Source of the DNA: Syntrophales bacterium
GTDB taxonomy: Bacteria; Desulfobacterota; Syntrophia; Syntrophales; UBA2210
Direction of reading: 5' to 3'
NCBI GenBank assembly: GCA_023230565.1
Contig: JALNXD010000014.1
Location: forward strand, 15,602-79,601
Length of the DNA: 64,000 nt
In this document: positions 61,917 through 64,000 of the stretch, piece after piece
How the letters are laid out: every line of letters begins with the position of its first letter
Numbering within the stretch: position 1 is the stretch's first letter
The notes under the pieces: model-generated
Told to the model about the DNA's origin: nothing
Database searches by the model: none
The model's input: only the letters and a program-made list of their open reading frames with translations
Made by a program: the position numbers and the translations under genes

Positions 61917-62674
61917 CCTCACCGATAGTCACGTTTTCCGTCCGGCACTACGATAATGGCAAATCGTATCAAATAACAGATCGCATTATCAAAGAAACAT
62001 CAGTTGCCATACTCGTGAATTCTCAGCCGGTGGTAAAAATTGCATGTACTTCGATACATGTAGAAGAACTCGCCTTGGGGTTCCTTAAGACTGAGGGAAT
62101 TATTTCAAGCATCACAGATGTAGAAGAAGTCAAGATTACAGAATCGCCTCTCGCGGTAGCGGTGATTACGAACCTGTTTGATACGCTGGAGGATGCCGCA
62201 ATTTCAAAAATGTCAAGCGGAGCTGAAAAAAGGAATCACACAAAAGTTATGCAACCCGTAGACAGTGATTCGTCGATTCCGGCACAGACCATTCTTTCTC
62301 TTATGGAAAAACTTCTTACATCGTCGATCCTCCATGAAACTACAAGAGGAACTCATTGTTCCGGGATTGCGGAACAAGGAAATTTTATTGCGTTAAGAGA
62401 GGATATAGGCCGCCATAACACGATTGACATGCTTATCGGCTATTCACTTATGAATAAAGGAAGCAGCCGCGACCAGGCAATTGTAACAACCGGTCGCATC
62501 TCTTCCGAAATTGTATCGAAAATCTGGTGTCACGGAGCTCCGATCATTATTTCCCACTCGGCACCTACATCGAAAGCAATTCATCTTGCCCAGCATGCGG
62601 GGATAACCCTTATAGGGTATGTAAGAGGCGATCAAATGAAGATATATACACATGAAAAACGGGTGATATTTTGA
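61913..62674 (+). CDS. fdhD: Formate dehydrogenase accessory protein FdhD, atypical cysteines
   Basis: A 253-residue FdhD-family protein: CTSIHVEELALGFL (45-58), TRGTHCSGI (144-152), REDIGRHNTIDMLIGY (162-177), VTTGRISSEIVSK and a final GYVRGDQMKIYT segment. FdhD transfers sulfur from a cysteine desulfurase to the molybdenum/tungsten cofactor of formate dehydrogenase. The loop that usually holds the essential cysteine motif (a CGxCG or SGCG type sequence, here about 99-112) reads SSGAEKRNH with no cysteine; C149 is the closest. Either sulfur relay uses C149 or the protein has a modified role. Coupled by 4-nt overlaps to selB and to the next gene. Confidence 0.9.
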   Translation: MTSPIVTFSVRHYDNGKSYQITDRIIKETSVAILVNSQPVVKIACTSIHVEELALGFLKTEGIISSITDVEEVKITESPLAVAVITNLFDTLEDAAISKMSSGAEKRNHTKVMQPVDSDSSIPAQTILSLMEKLLTSSILHETTRGTHCSGIAEQGNFIALREDIGRHNTIDMLIGYSLMNKGSSRDQAIVTTGRISSEIVSKIWCHGAPIIISHSAPTSKAIHLAQHAGITLIGYVRGDQMKIYTHEKRVIF

Positions 62675-63663
62675 ACGAGAAAAAAGTATTTATAAAAGAT
62701 ATTAAAGCCGGAGACAAGATCACAGGTATCTTTCTGGTCACAGAAAAAAACCTGGCCTTCTCACAGAAGGGAAATCCCTACCTGAATCTGCGGATACGAG
62801 ATAAAACAGGCGAGATGGACGGAAGAGTCTGGGACAATGCGATCGAAATAAATGGTAATTTCAAGAAATCCGATATGATACGGATAGAGGCAAGGGCTGT
62901 CAGCTACCGTGATTCGATTCAGTTATCAATTTTCGATTGCAGAACCGTTGATATCTGCCAAGTGAATCCCGCCGATTTTTCTCCCGCTTCACAATATGAT
63001 ATTGAAGAAATGTTTTTATCTCTTATGAACATAGTAAACACAATCGAAAACCGCTTTTTGCGCCTCCTTTTGAATAATATTTTCGGAGATACGGAACTTA
63101 TGAAAATTTTCAAGCACGTTCCGGCTGCAAAAGGATTTCACCATGCATATATAGGAGGACTTCTGGAGCATACCCTTTCAGTAGCCCGTCTTTTGATCAA
63201 GTGTGCTGATCATTATGAAAAGATCGATCGGGATCTTCTTTTGACCGGAGGTATTCTTCACGATATAGGTAAAACCTGTGAGCTTTCTTACAGTTCAATA
63301 ATTGAATATACCGATGAGGGAAGGCTCGTGGGCCATATAGTGCTCGGTGTCGAACTGCTCGACCGGAGATTATTTGAAATAGAAGATTTTCCCGATGAAC
63401 TTGCCCTCAAATTACGGCATATTTTATTGAGTCACCATGGAGTTCTTGAATTCGGATCGCCGAAACGCCCCAAGATTATAGAGGCTCTCCTGGTGAATTT
63501 TGCTGATGATCTCGATGCAAAAGTAAATGCCTTTCAGGAGTTTATGAAAGAATCCGACGGTGAGTCCAGTTGGACTCCATTTCATCGCTTAATGGAACGG
63601 TATATTTACAAAGGTTTGCAGCCGTCTACTGAGCCTCAGACTGAACTGAAGAAAAAGCTTTGA
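62671..63663 (+). CDS. OB-fold/HD-domain 3'-5' exoribonuclease, YhaM-like
   Basis: A 330-residue protein with an N-terminal OB-fold nucleic-acid-binding domain (about 1-95) and an HD phosphohydrolase domain (about 150-290: H167 in GGLLEHTLS, GGILHDIGK with H197-D198, then ILLSHHG). This is the architecture of YhaM/CBF1-type exonucleases that trim RNA or DNA 3' ends. The start is a TTG overlapping the fdhD stop (TTGA). Its place with selB and fdhD may be only transcriptional. Confidence 0.88.
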   Translation: MNEKKVFIKDIKAGDKITGIFLVTEKNLAFSQKGNPYLNLRIRDKTGEMDGRVWDNAIEINGNFKKSDMIRIEARAVSYRDSIQLSIFDCRTVDICQVNPADFSPASQYDIEEMFLSLMNIVNTIENRFLRLLLNNIFGDTELMKIFKHVPAAKGFHHAYIGGLLEHTLSVARLLIKCADHYEKIDRDLLLTGGILHDIGKTCELSYSSIIEYTDEGRLVGHIVLGVELLDRRLFEIEDFPDELALKLRHILLSHHGVLEFGSPKRPKIIEALLVNFADDLDAKVNAFQEFMKESDGESSWTPFHRLMERYIYKGLQPSTEPQTELKKKL

Positions 63664-63694
63664 AGCGATCTCCTGTTCTGAACCGTCTGCGGCA

Positions 63695-64000
63695 TCACTT
63701 TTCGGAACGCAAAACAACCAGCGAAAAAGCCTCAATGGTAATCTGATCCCGAGCTTTGAACAACTGTTCATCCTCGATCCAGCCTTCTTGTGTATCAAGC
63801 TGTTTTAACCAAAGTTCTCCCCACTCTGAACCGGGGAGAATAAACTTCAGAGCTTCATCGTGGGCGTTAAAAATCATATAGAAGTTATTGTCGGTGACCG
63901 GTTCCCCTCGCGGGTAAGGATTAGGAATTGTTTCACCATTCAAAAAGACACCGAGAGACTTTGCATAACCCTGCCCCCAGTCCTCCTCGGCCATTCTTTC
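63695..64000 (-). CDS. glgX: Glycogen debranching enzyme (GlgX-like), C-terminal part
   Basis: Only the last 101 codons are in the window and the frame stays open to base 64000. The segment AKSLGVFLNGE (about 14-24 of the visible ATG-started part), RGEPVTDNNFYMIFNAHDE and the closing LDTQEG match the C-terminal beta domain of GlgX/isoamylase enzymes, which hydrolyse alpha-1,6 branches of glycogen. The catalytic barrel lies beyond the window. It converges with the exonuclease gene (31 nt between stops). Confidence 0.85.
   Translation of the reverse strand, partial: ERMAEEDWGQGYAKSLGVFLNGETIPNPYPRGEPVTDNNFYMIFNAHDEALKFILPGSEWGELWLKQLDTQEGWIEDEQLFKARDQITIEAFSLVVLRSEK

Overview
The window reads as a continuous stretch of chromosome from an anaerobic, Gram-negative bacterium, most probably a member of the Desulfobacterota (former Deltaproteobacteria, Syntrophia-like). 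This placement is an inference. It rests on a meso-DAP-type cell-wall cluster, an RND efflux pump with an outer-membrane lipoprotein, a multihaem c-type cytochrome, SelB and FdhD (selenocysteine and formate dehydrogenase biology), ferredoxin-fused redox enzymes, ADP-forming acyl-CoA synthetase subunits, and a GEMM (cyclic dinucleotide) riboswitch. No rRNA, tRNA, CRISPR array or intact insertion sequence was seen.

Layout. 0-6 kb: a 5'-truncated hybrid histidine kinase, a convergent HDOD / metallo-hydrolase / LysE-exporter operon, and a Tat-exported flavoprotein. 6.6-16 kb: EttA, a three-gene RND efflux operon, and a divergent cluster holding an unusually short ECF sigma factor, a small membrane protein and a Spy/CpxP-like protein. 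The spacer between them holds a 20-bp inverted repeat, a decayed small gene and a terminator. 16-24 kb: radical SAM protein, RNase HI, Uup, an NfeD-like protein, a large fusion of a membrane domain, cytochrome b5 and an octahaem hydroxylamine-oxidoreductase-like domain, and a cardiolipin synthase-like enzyme. 24-40 kb: a loose accessory region with two acyl-CoA synthetase (ADP-forming) alpha-type proteins, AsmA, ferredoxin-nitroreductase, a truncated ADP-ribosylglycohydrolase abutting hisC, an alpha/beta hydrolase, a divergent phosphoglycerate kinase and a DUF1330-DUF169-DUF4010 group. 40.2-40.5 kb: a promoter and a GEMM riboswitch in front of a small membrane-protein gene.

40.6-59.3 kb is the complete dcw division and cell-wall cluster on the minus strand: mraZ-rsmH-ftsL-ftsI-murE-murF-mraY-murD-ftsW-murG-murC-murB-ftsQ-ftsA-ftsZ. 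It has a near-consensus promoter and three 10-bp-spaced MraZ boxes at its head and a hairpin terminator at its tail, and is preceded by ruvX-mltG. These genes make UDP-MurNAc-pentapeptide, lipid I and lipid II, flip and polymerise them, and build the Z ring. 60-63.7 kb is a tightly overlapped selB-fdhD-exonuclease operon, followed by the 3' end of a convergent glgX-like gene cut by the window edge.

Base composition is uneven. About 7-16 kb, 17-22.7 kb and the AsmA gene are clearly richer in G+C than the dcw and selB regions (visual impression, not computed).
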